The notes: generated from the letters alone by a model not told the origin. 64,000 nt of DNA from Cherax quadricarinatus (GCF_038502225.1 NC_091293.1:9258173-9322172); one strand, 5' to 3'. Numbered from the stretch's first letter, positions 1-12,111 are shown. Program-made: numbers and translations.

Positions 1-260
1 TGCTCAGGAGGTACCTCTTCTATAAATTTATTAATTAATTGTTCAGCAATTAGATCATTATAGGCAGTTAACAATTCTGGTGTCTTACTCAGTTCGCGGA
101 GCTGAGCCTCTAACTGTCCATATGCCATTCTGTAATTAGTGGGCAATTCTGGATGGTTCAGTCTCCACGGAAGTCGTACCCAGTATCGTCCAGATTCAAA
201 TTTTACATCTCTCAGGTATTGCTCCTGAGTAAAAGAATCGTCTGGACTTTCTTCATTTAC
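1..260 (-). pseudogene. BEL/Pao reverse transcriptase, N-terminal piece
   Basis: From about 230 to the window edge the minus strand reads a stretch with GRYWVRLPWR, LPTNYRMAYGQLE and LLTAYNDLIAEQLI. These resemble the N-terminal part of BEL/Pao reverse transcriptase, upstream of the catalytic palm. The enzyme continues off the left edge, so no catalytic residues are visible. Confidence 0.7.
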
Positions 261-389
261 ATTTATTCCAATGCTGTCTAATTCCCACAATTTTTGCACT
301 GGCTCAACACCATCCTCTATGGAAGAATTATACTGGGGTACGATTTCATGAGTAAGACACACAGTGATAGTATTTATAGTTTCCTCTAG

Positions 390-1110
390 TCATGAATTAT
401 TATTACGAGGAATCCTACCATACATTACATGTCCTCCTGCAGTCTTCAAAAGGGTGACACCACATTTCTTTACCATACCCTTTACAAAGGAGGCATAATA
501 GTCACTACCTATCAAAATATTTATTGGGCCTACAGAATCATCACTTACATCAGAAGGTGCTAAATTTACATTATGTGAAAGTCTTTCTGTAGCTTTACTA
601 AGTCCTACTGTAGATATTTTCTCTGGAAGTCTGTCTAACACGTTTTTTCTCATTGCCCAACCTGACAGTTACATAAACAGTGTCATACAATTGAGCCCTT
701 TTATCTGAGAGAAAACCAGATAATTTTAGAGTTGTAGGATCTCCTATCTGTACTTTCATACCATCAAGACATTTACGTATTATGAAATTACGCTGTGATC
801 CCTGGTCCAATAATGAATTTACATTTTTTATTTATGCCTTTTATCATCAATTTTTACCTGTAACACAGGTAAGGCTACTTCAGCAAAACCGTCATTATTA
901 ACATTAGCAGCAATTTTTACACTAGCTACTGTTGTGTCAGGATTGTCAACATTATCATTATTATCAACATTATCATATAGACCTTTACACATGACTATAT
1001 GGTGTCTTCCTTTGTGACATTGATAAGAGTTGTTTAATTTGGCATGACAATCCTTTACATTGTGATTACCTAAACACCTGATACATCTGTCAAGTTCCTC
1101 CAGTCTTTCA
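390..1110 (-). pseudogene. BEL/Pao zinc knuckles and aspartic protease (DUF1758-type), decayed
   Basis: From 1110 downward the minus strand encodes CIRCLGNHNVKDC, a CX2CX3HX4C zinc knuckle, followed by a second Cys/His cluster (QCHKGRHHIVMC). Around 830-800 it encodes LLDQGSQRNF, matching the protease active-site region but with DQG where the family usually has DSG. Further on (653-390) comes the ILIGSDYYASF motif typical of DUF1758 BEL proteases. The stretch is split over at least two frames. It lies between gag and reverse transcriptase, as expected for the polyprotein. Confidence 0.75.
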
Positions 1111-1146
1111 ACTTTATCATTCTATGAATTGTATGCATTGCAATTC

Positions 1147-2263
1147 TTAGAAAAGAAAATCTCTCTTTTCTTTGACTGGATTCTTATTAACTGGGCTCCT
1201 CTTAGGAGGGTACTTATTCTTCTTACCTTGTGGAGAATCATTATTTCTGATTCCTGCTACTTGATATGCACCTATGCAACTCTTTTTAGGAAGTGAATTT
1301 TGATTATTAACATTGGAATAATTTTTCCCTTTGTGAAACTTGACAGATACCTCAGAGTTATTATGTATTGCATCTTTAAAATGAGTTGGTTGGCTGGTCT
1401 GCAACTGAACAATTAATTCTTGTAGACCTAGTCTTATTTCCTCCAGACCAAAATAACCTTTGTGATATTTGTTTGAGAACCATTCAAGTGTTTTACAGCT
1501 TAATTTATTCTGTACCATGGCACTCAATAACCAGTCTGATTCCTTCAGATTATATTTATTACTTAAAGTTTTGAGAGTGCTCTCCAGTTTAACTCTAAAC
1601 TGCTGTAAACCTTTGTAAGTGTGATCTGGAGATTTTAAATTAACAATGATATTCACTAGATCCAACCTACTTTGTTCTATATTACCATAAGTAACTTCCA
1701 ACAAGTCAACTGCTTCCTTGTAAGAGTCATCTACATTGGGAAAGACTTGTATGAGTATGTGAGCATCTCCTCTTACCTGTCCTTTGAGGTAAAATAATTT
1801 AGTTACACAGGCTAGGTCACTCCTGTCATGCACAGCTGCTTTAAAAATTGACCAAAATTCCTCCCAGTTTTCTCCAGGATTAAATACAGGTAAACATAAT
1901 TCTGGGAGTTTTGGCAAAGACATCTTTGTTTGTTGGAGCAGACTGATTAACTGCCTGGTTTACACATTTTAATTTATTCAAAGCCTGACTTTTACAAGAA
2001 AGAATCTTTTCTTCTAATTCATAAGACTGATTAATCATGAGATCTACTTCAGTCTCATCTACACAGTTTACTAACAAATCTCCTTCATATTTGTTGTAAT
2101 ATAATTTGTATGAATCATATCTATTCCCTAAGGCATCTAAATACAATTTTAAATCATCAGTATTCACAGTTTCTTTATTCATTAATTCAAAACATTTATT
2201 GTATGCTTTTGTTACATGCCCTTTTCTAGCTTGCAGTGATGCTTTTTTTGCTCTATATTCCAT
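1147..2263 (-). pseudogene. BEL/Pao gag (DUF1759-type), frameshifted
   Basis: Two overlapping minus-strand frames make one gag. The first (2263-1880) is a basic then acidic helical stretch typical of BEL gag N-termini. The second (1923-1147) opens with a short proline and leucine stretch ending in FNPGENWEEFWSIF, the hallmark of the DUF1759 gag domain, and continues through KFYLKG-like and LVNI...L motifs to a basic tail. The frames overlap by about 44 bases around 1900, so a single-base frameshift separates them; whether it is programmed or a mutation cannot be told from one copy. Gag would package element RNA in cytoplasmic particles. The N-terminal end is severed by the LINE at 2268-4289. 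Confidence 0.8.
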
Positions 2264-2267
2264 ACCT

Positions 2268-4289
2268 GGAGTTTACCTGGAGAGAGTTCCGGGGGTCAAC
2301 GCCCCCACGGCCCGGTCTGTGACCAGGCCTCCTGGTGGATCAGAGCCTGATCAACCAGGCTGTTGCTGCTGGCTGCATGCAAACCAACATACGAGCCACA
2401 GCCCGACTGGTCAGGAACCGACTTTAGGTGCTTGTCCAGTGCCAGCTTGAAGACTGCCAGGGGTCTGTTGGTAATCCCCCTTATGTATGCTGGGAGGCAG
2501 TTGAACAGTCTTGGGCCCCTGACACTTATTGTATGGTCTCTTAACGTGCTAGTGACACCCCTGCTTTTCATTGGGGGATGTTGCATCGTCTGCCAAGTCT
2601 TTTGCTTTCATAGTGAGTGATTTTCGTGTGCAAGTTCGGTACTAGTCCCTCTAGGATTTTCCAGGTGTATATAATCATGTATCTCTCCCGCCTGCATTCC
2701 AGGGAATACAGTTTTAGGAACCTCAAGCGCTCCCAGTAATTGAGGTGTTTTATCTCCGTTATGAGCGCCATGAAGGTTCTCTGTACATTTTCTAGGTCAG
2801 CAATTTCACCTGCCTTGAAAGGTGCTGTTAGTGTGCAGCAATATTCCAGCCTAGATAGAACAAGTGACCTGAAGAGTGTCATCATGGGCTTGGCCTCCCT
2901 AGTTTTGAAGGTTCTCATTATCCATCCTGTCATTTTTCTAGCAGATGTGATTGATACAATGTTATGGTCCTTGAAGGTGAGATCCTCTGACATGATCATT
3001 CCCAGGTCTTTGACGTTGGTGTTTCGCTCTATTTTGTGGCCAGAATTTGTTTTGTACTCTGATGAAGATTTAATTTCCTCGTGTTTACCATATCTGAGTA
3101 ATTGAAATTTCTCATCGTTGAACTTCATATTGTTTTCTGCAGCCCACTGAAAGATTCGGTTGATGTCCACCTGGAGCCTTGCAGTGTCTGCAATGGAAGA
3201 CACTGTCATGCAGATTCGGGTGTCATCTGCAAAGGAAGACACGGTGCTGTGGCTGACATCCTTGTCTACGTCGGATATGAGGATGAGGAACAAGATGGGA
3301 GCGAGTACTGTGCCTTGTGGAACAGAGCTTTTCACCGTAGCTACCTTGGACTTTACTCTGTTGACGACTACTCTCTGTGTTCTGTTAGTGAGGAAATTAT
3401 AGATCCATCGACCGACTTTTCCTGTTATTCCTTTAGCACGCATTTTGTGTGCTATTACGCCATGGTCACACTTGTCGAAGGCTTTTGCAAAGTCTGTATA
3501 TATTACATCTGCATTCTTTTTATCTTCTAGTGCATTTAGGACCTTGTCGTAGTGATCCAATAGTTGAGACAGACAGGAGCGACCTGTTCTAAACCCATGT
3601 TGCCCTGGGTTGTGTAACTGATGGGTTTCTAGATAGGTGGTGATCTTGCTTCTTAGGACCCTTTCAAAGATTTTTATGATATGGGATGTTAGTGCTATCG
3701 GTCTGTAGTTCTTTGCTGTTGCTTTACTGCCCCCTTTGTGGAGTGGGGCTATGTCTGTTGTTTTCAGCAACTGTGAGACGACCCCCGTGTCCATGCTCCC
3801 TCTCCATAGGATGGAAAAGGCTCGTGATAGGGGCTTCTTGCAGTTCTTGATGAACACGGAGTTCCATGAGTCTGGCCCTGGGGCAGAGTGCATGGGCATG
3901 TCATTTATCGCCTGTTCGAAGTTATTTGGCGTCAGGATAACATCGGATAGGCTTGTGTTAACCAAATTTTGTGGCTCTCTCATAAAAAACTCATTTTGAT
4001 CTTCGACTCTCAGTCTGGTTAGCGGCTTGCTAAAAACTGAGTCATATTGGGACTTGAGTAGCTCACTCATTTCCTTGCTGTCATCAGTGTAGGACCCATC
4101 TTGTTTAAGTAGGGGCCCAATACTGGACATTGTTCTCGACTTTGATTTGGCATAGGAGAAGAAATACTTTGGGTTTCTTTCGATTTCATTTATAGCTTTT
4201 AGTTCTTCCCGCGATTCCTGACTCCTATAAGATTCCTTTAGCTTGAGTTCGATGCTTGCTCTTTCTCTGACCAGTGTCTCCCTATGCAT
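2268..4289 (-). mobile_element. Jockey/CR1-type LINE, 5'-truncated, nested in BEL gag
   Basis: A minus-strand non-LTR retrotransposon interrupts the BEL gag. Gag flanks carry TATG on each side, a possible 4-bp target duplication. The 5' end is truncated inside ORF2, leaving no endonuclease. The 3' end carries a conserved GC-rich tail containing 'gagagagttccgggggtc' on the plus strand. The same tail, about 80 bp long, is found alone inside another LINE at 43559-43640. I recognise this tail as widespread in decapod sequence, from memory only. Confidence 0.85.
2296..4289 (-). pseudogene. LINE ORF2, reverse transcriptase domain (truncated)
   Basis: A 573-codon frame (4289-2568) covers reverse transcriptase and most of the C-terminal region. 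Motif A has YTDFAKAFD with the catalytic Asp near residue 266. The SVPQGTVLAP motif is near 322-331, and SSFADDTRI supplies the catalytic DD near 355-356. No endonuclease precedes it: the frame opens where the element is truncated. The last about 90 residues (RGPRLFNCLPAYIRGI...) continue in another frame from 2586, after a likely one-base loss in a G run near 2575. The methionine at the start is not the natural start. Confidence 0.85.
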
Positions 4290-4326
4290 ATTTGTCTTCT
4301 ACATTAATGTCCTCATTTTCAGCCAT
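4290..4326 (-). pseudogene. First codons of BEL gag, upstream of nested LINE
   Basis: The minus strand reads an ATG at 4326 followed by an acidic start (MAENEDIN...) for about a dozen codons before the nested LINE interrupts it. The gag frame resumes on the other side of that LINE at about 2263. This makes 4326 the likely gag start, 650 bases downstream of the LTR. The frame across the junction does not match exactly, so a small indel or an unrecognised longer target duplication is likely. Confidence 0.55.
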
Positions 4327-4947
4327 GATGCAATGTATTAAATTCAACTTAATTAATAACACTGATTATGTGCTAAATTATGCACTTTATAAAGGTAAAT
4401 AGTACAACTTACCTTTGAATAAATTCTAGCTACTTGAGCTCTGCAATTACATGTAAGAAAATAATATAAACTTCAAATGTACATTAATACAAACCTTTAG
4501 CTAGACTAGGCTTTTCAAAATTAATATCATAAAAATTAACATAAATCCTTGCCAGAATTTGGCATAGCAAAATTAATATTATACACATTAATATAATTAG
4601 CTACACTTTACTTATTAATTACACATACACTGATATAAATCTTGGCCAGAATTGTCTTATCAAATTAATATTGTACAAATACATTAAAATAAGTCCTAGC
4701 CACTTTGGCTTTGCAAAATTAATATTATACACATTAATATAATTAGCTACACTTGGCTTATCAATTACACATACACTTATACACATTAATATAATCTTTA
4801 GCCACACTTGACTTATCCAAATTAATATTGTAATAATTATAATCCACTACACATTAAGTAAATTTGTGAACTTAACATCCCCTTCCTTCTGTCATTTCAC
4901 ATATAATTATTAAGTAATTAACTAATTAATGACTTCACTAATTACCT

Positions 4948-4966
4948 CCGGTTCAAGAAGGACCAA
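4948..4966 (-). other. Candidate primer-binding site in BEL leader
   Basis: About 13 bases inside the 5' LTR the minus strand reads TTGGTCCTTCTTGAACCGG. It starts with TGG, complementary to a tRNA CCA end, and contains a TGAACC block resembling the complement of a T-arm. The position and the TGG are what a reverse-transcription primer site needs. The spacing from the LTR is a little long and the matching tRNA was not identified. Confidence 0.5.
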
Positions 4967-4979
4967 CGGGCAAATTAAA

Positions 4980-5678
4980 TGTGGAAAATTACATTTATCT
5001 GAATGTATAATTACGTATATAACAGTAAATGAACAAAGATAATTATTATTTATCAGTTAGACAAGTGGGAATTTGGGACACTTAGGTCACAAAAAATGTC
5101 CCCCTTCAATACCTACCACTGTCATATCCACAAGTTGCTCTGGACCTATTAATTACAAATGAAATATACATCACCAGGAATTCTGGTAAATATATAAATT
5201 TGTGGACTGTATATTAAAATTAATAAAGGATTACATATATACACAATTTACATAACAGAAAGAGAATATCTTAATATCACTCACCAATTTGACTGGAAAT
5301 CAAGGTGTATCATACTCAGAAAACCTCTGTCTATACATGAAAATAACATTGGCCAGAGTTACAACATCACAGACTTATCTGAGGTTCCTGGAGCTGTCAT
5401 GTCCAGTCGCCTGATATCTCAAGTCATGCAGAAATGCACATCCAACAATTTCGCCTCCTATTTGAGAGGTGTCAGCCCAATTTTTTCCTCTAGAGCACGA
5501 AAAATTCTTCCCATTACTAACGTCTGTTACTCTCAATTCAAAACAACAATGGCGAGTGTCCTTCTGCACAGGCGCAGCTTCCCGTTTTCGATAACATAAA
5601 TTTTATTAAATACAGTATGGCCATCTATTTACATATAACTACTGTATTTCTGGAAAATATATACAGTATTTTCCACAG
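4980..5678 (-). repeat. 5' LTR of the BEL/Pao element
   Basis: The 699-bp segment begins TGTGGAAAAT and ends ATTTTCCACA on the plus strand, a perfect 10-bp terminal inverted repeat with canonical TG...CA ends. It aligns over its whole length with the solo LTR at 27402-28119, including the shared 'gaaatatacatcaccaggaattctgg' region and the shared ends, which defines both boundaries. It lies just upstream (minus strand) of the leader and gag. Promoter and polyadenylation signals are expected inside it but were not pinned down. Confidence 0.88.
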
Positions 5679-6097
5679 GTATTACAGGCAGGCTAATACT
5701 AATTCTTACTTGATACTGATATAGGTTACACAACAGTACATTCGAACATACATTATTAGATACATACATAATTAAATGTATATCCAATTAGGTACATACA
5801 TAATTAAATTTATAATAGTGAGGTAGTACTTATCACATAATAATATTACAATTAAATCTCATATAATGGAAGAGTTTTTTAGGCAAACTTAGGACTAACT
5901 TAAGATTTAACAGGCAATAGTTATATTAGGAATTTTATATTTGCAGTTATTTGGGTGGATGTAAATGTAAATTAGGGGGAATTAGAGATAATGAGAGTAA
6001 ATCTATATTACTTTGGATGTGTTCATTATACTAAAAAGAAAATTAGGTGGTTTTCATTTGTTTGGTTGATGATGGGGTGTGTTAGGGAGGTAAGATT
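5679..6097. other. AT-rich flank, no gene seen
   Basis: This is sequence between the BEL 5' LTR and the truncated Tx1-like LINE. It is AT-rich with short 'aggtacatacataattaaat' type repetition and no reading frame of note. The first five bases (GGTAT) should be the BEL target duplication if the other end of that element were available. Confidence 0.5.
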
Positions 6098-7274
6098 TAA
6101 CGCCTACGTCAGTTGAGGCGTTATTGCCCAAAATTATAAGAGAGACATAGGGCATCAGAGATGAGGATTTATATGGAGTGGCACTAAATGGTGTTTATAG
6201 AATATTCGTGAAAGTGCTAACAGCTCAAGTGTAGGAGGCGTTGGTGGATCGTTACCAAGATGTCAGCATTAACGTAACACCGGCAGTGAGGGTCAGGTTG
6301 ACGGATGTATCAAGACATTATTCGTGGGTCAAGCTCCGCAACGTGCCTTTTGAGGCTGATGAAGCAGATATCAGAAGTGTTTTCAAAAGATATGGGACTG
6401 TACATCTAGCCCAACCTGGAAAATGGGTAAAAGGAGCTTACGCAGGATTTCTGGAGAGTACTTTCAATCTTAAGATGACTGTGAGACATCCTTTACCCTC
6501 GTATGTATATCTCAAGGAGTTTAAAACCCAGGTAATGGTGGCGTATGCCGGGCAGAGGCATACGTGCCGACTGTGTGGTGAATATGACCACATGGCGGCA
6601 GATTGTAGCAAGCCGAATTGGGCTCCTGGGCCTGCACACCTGCACATGAGAAAACGATGCCTGAGGAAGAACGGAGGCAAGGAGGAGGGCATGGTCGCAC
6701 GAGGAATGAAGAGGTGGTGGCTCCTCCTGTGGAATCGGAAGGGGACGTGGTGATTCATGAATCACCCAGCCCATAGACAGTACAGTTGTCGAGTGAGAAG
6801 GTGCAAGTGGGCACAGAAGTGAAAGCTATCGAGGAGGAGTTGGCGACGGTGTTACAGGCTATGTTACAGTCTACGGAGGTGGAGAGTTGCAGCGAGCAGG
6901 AACCTGGGATCGGGGAGGAAGGAGGTGTGTGCAGGAGGAGGGAGGACCAGGTGGCACCTGTGATGGACAGTGTGAGTGCCAAGGAAGGACATGGAGGCGA
7001 ATTCAGGGTGTTAGAGGTGGAAGTCCATTGTGAGGGCTCCCAGGACACAGATATGAAGACGGAGGGAGCAACGAGGAAAAGGGCGGTGGCGTCAGATTTG
7101 GACGATGTTCTGACTCCAGTGCAAAGACCAGAGAAAAAGGCATGGGGTTATGTACCCAGAGTGACTCTAAGAGAGGGCCACAACAGAAGGGGGGGATGGT
7201 TGCGAAGGAGGGTGGAGTACGTGGCAAAGGCAATGCTCAGGGGAATGGTCAGAGAGGGAAGAGTCTTGAAGTGA
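6098..7274 (+). pseudogene. Tx1-like ORF1 (nucleic-acid-binding), copy 1, broken
   Basis: The readable core (6241-6753) contains an RRM-like stretch (SWVKLRNVPFEADEADI, then FKRYGTV) followed by a CCHC knuckle, CRLCGEYDHMAADC, near 6570-6610. A stop at about 6232 cuts it from the N-terminal part. A frameshift near 6750 moves the acidic C-terminal region to a second frame (6786-7274). In related LINEs this protein binds element RNA and acts as a chaperone. Compared with copy 2 it has also lost the start codon. Confidence 0.78.
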
Positions 7275-7309
7275 GGCGGGGAGGGAAACCTTAAACCGGC
7301 CTCAGGTGA

Positions 7310-10300
7310 GTAACAATAAATGTTAATGGTCTGTGTGATGGTGTAAAATGTGAGTACTTCCAAATGTTTTTGAATAGATACAAGGTTGATGTGGCTTTTG
7401 TGCAGGAACACAATTTTAAACTTGGTCGTGAATTAGTGGTGCCTGGGTACCAGGCTTATGTGTTGCCGTCTGAGCATTTAAAAGGAGGAATGGGTCTGTT
7501 GATCAGGGAGGTAAGCCCATTTGTATTACACAGGAAAGAGGGGGGAGGGGGAGAGTATTACGTGTGGAAGGATGGTGGATGGGAGAGAGAGTGGCGTTTG
7601 TGTGTGTGTATGCCCCAGCAGAAAGTGAAGTGAAAGTAAAGACGGATTTTGTGCGGGAGGAACTTGTGTACTTCCTATGCATGTTACCATCTGTGGTGAT
7701 TGTGGGGGGGATTAGAATTGTGTAGTTAAGAGGGCAGACATGGAACCCAGAGGATTGGGCTATTTTTCCTCAGTCTTAGTGGGCCTGTTTAGAGATCTTC
7801 AGTTATGTGATGCTTTTGGGGGAGGTGGAACATACTTTTATAAGGCGGGGATATGCGGCTCGTTTGGGCAGGATATATTTATCTCAGAGTGTTTTGGTAG
7901 AGTCTTTTAAAACTATTGAGATGGTGTCTTCCGATCATAGGGCGGTAATAGTGGAGGTGGGGTGGGAAGCTTTGGCTCGTAGGCAGGGAAGCTATTGGAA
8001 ACTGAATACGATGGTTTTGGGGGATGGGGAGGGAGTGGAAGGTTTTGCAGTATTTTGGGAACAGCTCTGTGTGGAGGGAAGGACTGAGGAGGACGTGGTA
8101 GGATGGTGGGATAGTGTGGCTAAGGTAAGAATACGTCAATTTTATGTGAGGGAGGGCAAACACATTAATCAACTGCGGTATGGATTGTCAAATTATTTAG
8201 AATCTAGATTACGGAATTGTTATGTGGTGGAGGGGGCGGCGGTGGGGGTTTACACCGTGGAGGAAATACAAATGTTGAAGGACAGGATAAGGGATTTGCA
8301 AGAAGAGCGTTTTGCAGTGGTACGCGTACAGGCAGGGTTGGATGAAGTACTCTGGGGCGACAAGCCATTGGCTTGCATGCTGCGAGGACAGAATTTACGA
8401 CAGCAAACGACTACAATACCAGGATTGCAAGTCATTTCTTCGGTGGGGGGTTTTAGAGAGGGTCAGATATTACGGGAAACAACAGGGATGAGTGCATATG
8501 CAGATAGATGGTTTGAGGAGTACGAGAAAAGTAGTGGGGTGGTTGGTGAGGTTCTTGGGCAGGTATTTGAGTATGTGCCATGCTAACTGGGGAGAAGTGA
8601 TCAGGATGCACTGGGCGGGGTCATAGAGGAGGAGGAAATATAGAGAGCCCTTATGGACATGAGGAAGGGTAAGGCACCTGGGATAGATGGTTTACCAAGC
8701 GAATTTTGTGTACAACACTGGGGTCTGCTAAGGGGTTTCCTAGTAAGGTTAATGAATGCCATGAAAGACGGAGGTAAGATGGGAGAATCGCAGGCAACGG
8801 CGGTGGTGGTGTTGGTCCTGAAGGGTAAAAAGCAGAGTACCCTTCGGGATTACCGAGCCATTTCGTTGCTTTGTGCTGATTATAAGCTGTTCACGAAAAT
8901 TCTTGGGAATAGGCTTAAATGTGTTGTGGGGAGGGTGGTGTTTGAGTCTCAGTTTGGGTTGCTGGGTAGGTCAATGGTCGAGGGCCACGGGATCATAAAG
9001 GGGTTCCTGGAGGACATGGAAGGGAGAAGAGGGACGTTGTTGGCATTGGATTGGCAAGGGGCTTATGACAGGGTGGAAAGAGGGGCTTTGCGGGATATTC
9101 TCCTCAGACAGGGGTTTGGCGAAGAAATAGTGGGGTGGGTGGATACGTTGTACTCAGGAGCAAAGGTAAGGGTGCAAATCAATGGGTGTGTGGGGGAGGG
9201 AGTCAACATGGAGTGGGATCTTCGGCAGGATTGTCCAATATCACAACTATTGTTTGCATGTGTTCAGGATCCTTTTTACAGGATGGTGGAGGATCGTCTA
9301 AGGAAGGGGAGGGATGGTGTGCAGAAGCGTTGGCCTGGCTTGGTGGGCTATGTTGACGATACAACTATTCTGGTGTGTGAGGAGACATGGTTAGAAGTTT
9401 TGGGGGAAGTTGTACACATGTTTGGGAGAGCTACTGGGATGAAGGTAAATCTGGAGAAGTCAATGATAATGGGGCTGGGAGAGTGGGCAGGGAGATTAGA
9501 ATGGGGATGTGATGTCGTGCAGTGTCAGACTGGGAGTCTGAAAATTTGTGGTGTCATATATGAGGCTGACCTGAGTGCTGCAAGGGTCAACAATTCAAAT
9601 AGGATGGTGGAACAGGTGCAGCGACATTTGGGAATGCTGCAACCTCACCATTTAACCCTTAGGCAATGAGCAATTGTCATCAATGTATTACTATATAGTA
9701 AAGTCTAGTTTGTTTCGGCAGTGTTGCCATTAACAGGAGCAGCGATCACGAGTATTCTTAGAATGGTGTTCAAATTCTTATGGGGCTCAAGATGCAACTG
9801 GTTGCGTAGGGAGGTAGTGACATTGCCGGTATGCAAGGGAGCGTTGGGTTTGTTGGACTTGAGAAAGCGTGCGAAATGTGTGTTCATTAAGAGGGAAGTG
9901 ATGCATGTAGGTGTATGGAGGGGGGAGGAGCAAGATAAGGTACATGATCACCTACGGAAATGGTATGGGGAGCGAAAATGAGGGAATGTGAAAAAGTGTT
10001 ACATGAAAAGTGTTAGCCAGGGAACTGGGAAAAGTAAAGGTGGAAACTTTGTGTAAATTGTTAGAGGGACATTTAGTGGCGCCAGTTGAAGGAATCTACC
10101 TAATGTATGCATGGGATATAATATGGCAAAGATTTTGTTAATTAAGGATACGACCTAGGGCCCGTGAGGTTATGTATCGTTTCCTACATGATATATTGCT
10201 AACGGGAGCGATGCTCCGAGATAGGAGGATCATCGAGGGTGGGGGGGTGCAGCAGATGCAGTGGGGAAGAGACTGCGTATCATATTCTCTATTTTTTGTG

Positions 10301-10625
10301 AAGGTTTGGAGTGCATCAGGGTATGGATGAGTAAGGTAATGGCAAGGGTGGGGGGGTCATGGTGTGTTGGCATTGCGAGCATTGAGTCTTGATATGAGTG
10401 GGGTGGATGAGGGTGTGGCAAGGGCTTTAGCATATATAATCGTGGCCTACACATATGTTTTGTGGGGTATGAAGGGGAAAGAGGGTGGGGAAGCGCTGAG
10501 AAGGATTTTGGCGGCGACGTTTTATCGAACTTTGTGTCACAGTAGAGACATATATGGAAAAAGGTGGGATGAGTTTTTTTCTGAAGGTTATAGAGGACTA
10601 ACAATAGGGAATTTATTGGTGTTAT
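7310..10625 (+). pseudogene. Tx1-like ORF2 (endonuclease + RT), copy 1, broken
   Basis: Fragments in at least four frames cover an APE-like endonuclease start (7364-7633, with DVAFVQEHN), its C-terminal part ending MVSSDHRAV (7807-8586), and reverse transcriptase (8653-9669). The RT has ALDWQGAYDRVE (motif A) and GYVDDTTIL (catalytic box) near 9345-9375. The conserved LRQGCPLS motif of copy 2 is LRQDCPIS here. A run of G near 7705 and stops at 8584, 8641 and 9669 are among the breaks. The C-terminal third (9721-10625) is only patchily readable. Confidence 0.8.
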
Positions 10626-10714
10626 AACGGGTTTTTAACTGCTGGGGTGAGTATGTTGGTAAAAAGGGGGGAGTCAGGGGTTAAATTGTTAACCTGCCGG
10701 CCAGCAGTACCAAG

Positions 10715-12025
10715 GGTACATCTACGGTATAAGAGGCCATGCACTTGCATATTTCAAATCTTACCTTACTAATAGGTATCAGTATGTCACCATTAAAGAC
10801 ACAGCATCAACAACACGGCCACTTGATACTGGAGTTCTGCAGGGAAGTGTCCTTGGTCCCCTGCTCTTCCTCATATGCATCAACGATCTTCCAAACGTAT
10901 CCCAACACCTGAACCCCATTCTCTTTGCTGACGACACGACTTACGTCATCTCTCACCCTAATCTTGCCACCCTCAACACCATTGTTAACGAGGAGCTGAT
11001 CAAAATATCGACTTGGATGACAGCCAATAAACTTACGCTTAACACTGGCAAAACCTACTATATTATGTTTGGTAGCAGAGCAGGAGTTGCGCAAATTAAC
11101 ATTAAGATCGACAACACTCTAATTGCCGGACATAATGAGGGCAAATTCCTAGGCCTATACCTCGACAACAACCTGAATTTCAGCACCCATATCCAACACA
11201 TAACCAAAAAAGTATCCAAAACGGTTGGGATCCTCTCCAAGATACGATACTACCTCACACTATACCACTCACTTATTTATCCATACCTCACCTATGCTAT
11301 TTGTGCTTGGGGATCAACTGCAGCAACACACCTAAAGCCAATAATAACCCAACAAAAAGCCACAGTAAGAATAATCACTAAATCCCATCCCTGGCAACAC
11401 ACACCTCCACTCTTCATAGATCTAAACTTACTCCCTGTTCAGTACATCCACACTTACTACTGTGCAATCTACATCTACAGGACCTTAAATTCCAATATTA
11501 ACCTTGACCTAAAACGCTTTCTTGATAGTTGTGACAGAACTCACAGGCATAACACCAGACACAAACATCTCTATGACATTCCCCATGTCCGACTAAACCT
11601 TTACAAAAATTCAATGTATGTCAAAGGCCCTAAAATCTGGAACACCCTACCTGAAAACTCTAGAACTGCAGACACATTCATCACCTTCAAAACTACCATT
11701 AGAAAACATCTTATCTCCCTGATACACCCCGTCAACTAATTACACGAATACCACCTGGTGGTTCACACTTACACCCACTCACCCATTTGACCATAAACAG
11801 AAAAATCAATCTCAATCTTAAAATAATGAATCCTAACTAGTCATAAGTTGGCCTGTGATACTCCAATATTGAAACTACGTATTGTGCCAAAACAAAAGCA
11901 TTCACATTGCTAAACTCACAAACTAGTATTTAGTCACTTAGCCATAATACCAACTTACCTCATAATTTGTAATATTTTAAATTTAAGAATTAATCTAAGT
12001 CTGCCCGAAATGCCTAGCCACGCTA
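10715..12025 (+). mobile_element. CR1-type LINE, 5'-truncated
   Basis: A plus-strand LINE whose sequence starts inside the reverse transcriptase palm and continues through the C-terminus and a 3' UTR of about 290 bp, ending near 'ctgcccgaaatgcctag'. It is related to, but distinct from, the CR1-type copy at 53715-57420: the protein is clearly similar while the 3' UTRs do not match. It lies between two plus-strand Tx1-like copies. Confidence 0.8.
10723..11739 (+). pseudogene. CR1-type LINE ORF2, RT C-terminal half
   Basis: An open frame of 338 codons starting at the truncation point (YGIRGHALAY...) and ending at TAA near 11739. It contains the GVLQGSVLGPLLFL motif and ILFADDTTYV catalytic box, then the C-terminal signatures YHSLIYPYLTYAICAWGS and GPKIWNTLPE. 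The frame is unbroken, but motif A and the endonuclease are missing and there is no natural start codon, so it is a dead fragment. Confidence 0.85.
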
Positions 12026-12111
12026 GATCATTCGCTGCCTGGATGAGGTAGAGTGCGGTCGTGCTTTGCACCCCTCTACTGTTTTCCCAGACGAGCTACT
12101 CAGTCAACAAC

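Larger units (their letters stand above)
1..5678 (-). mobile_element. BEL/Pao LTR retrotransposon, 5' part, cut by window edge
   Basis: Reading the minus strand, a 5' LTR (5678-4980) is followed by a leader with a primer-binding-like motif, gag, zinc knuckles, an aspartic protease region and the start of reverse transcriptase, which runs off the window at base 1. That order is the BEL/Pao order. The rest of pol, the polypurine tract and the 3' LTR lie outside, so the distal target duplication cannot be checked. The coding part is broken by a frameshift in gag, stops in the knuckle and protease region, and a 2-kb LINE nested in gag. A second LTR of the same family stands alone at 27402-28119, so the family has several copies here. 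Family assignment is confident; activity of this copy is excluded by the breaks. Confidence 0.85.
6098..10714 (+). mobile_element. Tx1/L1-group-like LINE, copy 1, 5'-truncated and decayed
   Basis: Homology to the better copy at 12026-15865 begins abruptly at 6098 (TTAACGCCTACGTCAGTTG), inside ORF1, so the 5' end is truncated. ORF1 and ORF2 remnants follow in order, close to identical by eye to copy 2 but with many stops and frameshifts. The copy ends near 10714, where a CR1-type LINE begins. The clade call rests on a CCHC-bearing ORF1, the DYRAISLLCADYKLF motif and a YVDD catalytic box, which suit the Tx1 branch of the L1 group. Confidence 0.8.

Noticed and set aside
12061..12111. Upstream start (MLCTPLLF...) for the Tx1-like ORF1
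   Set aside because: The first codons have no counterpart in copy 1, and the ATG at 12112 has a better context.
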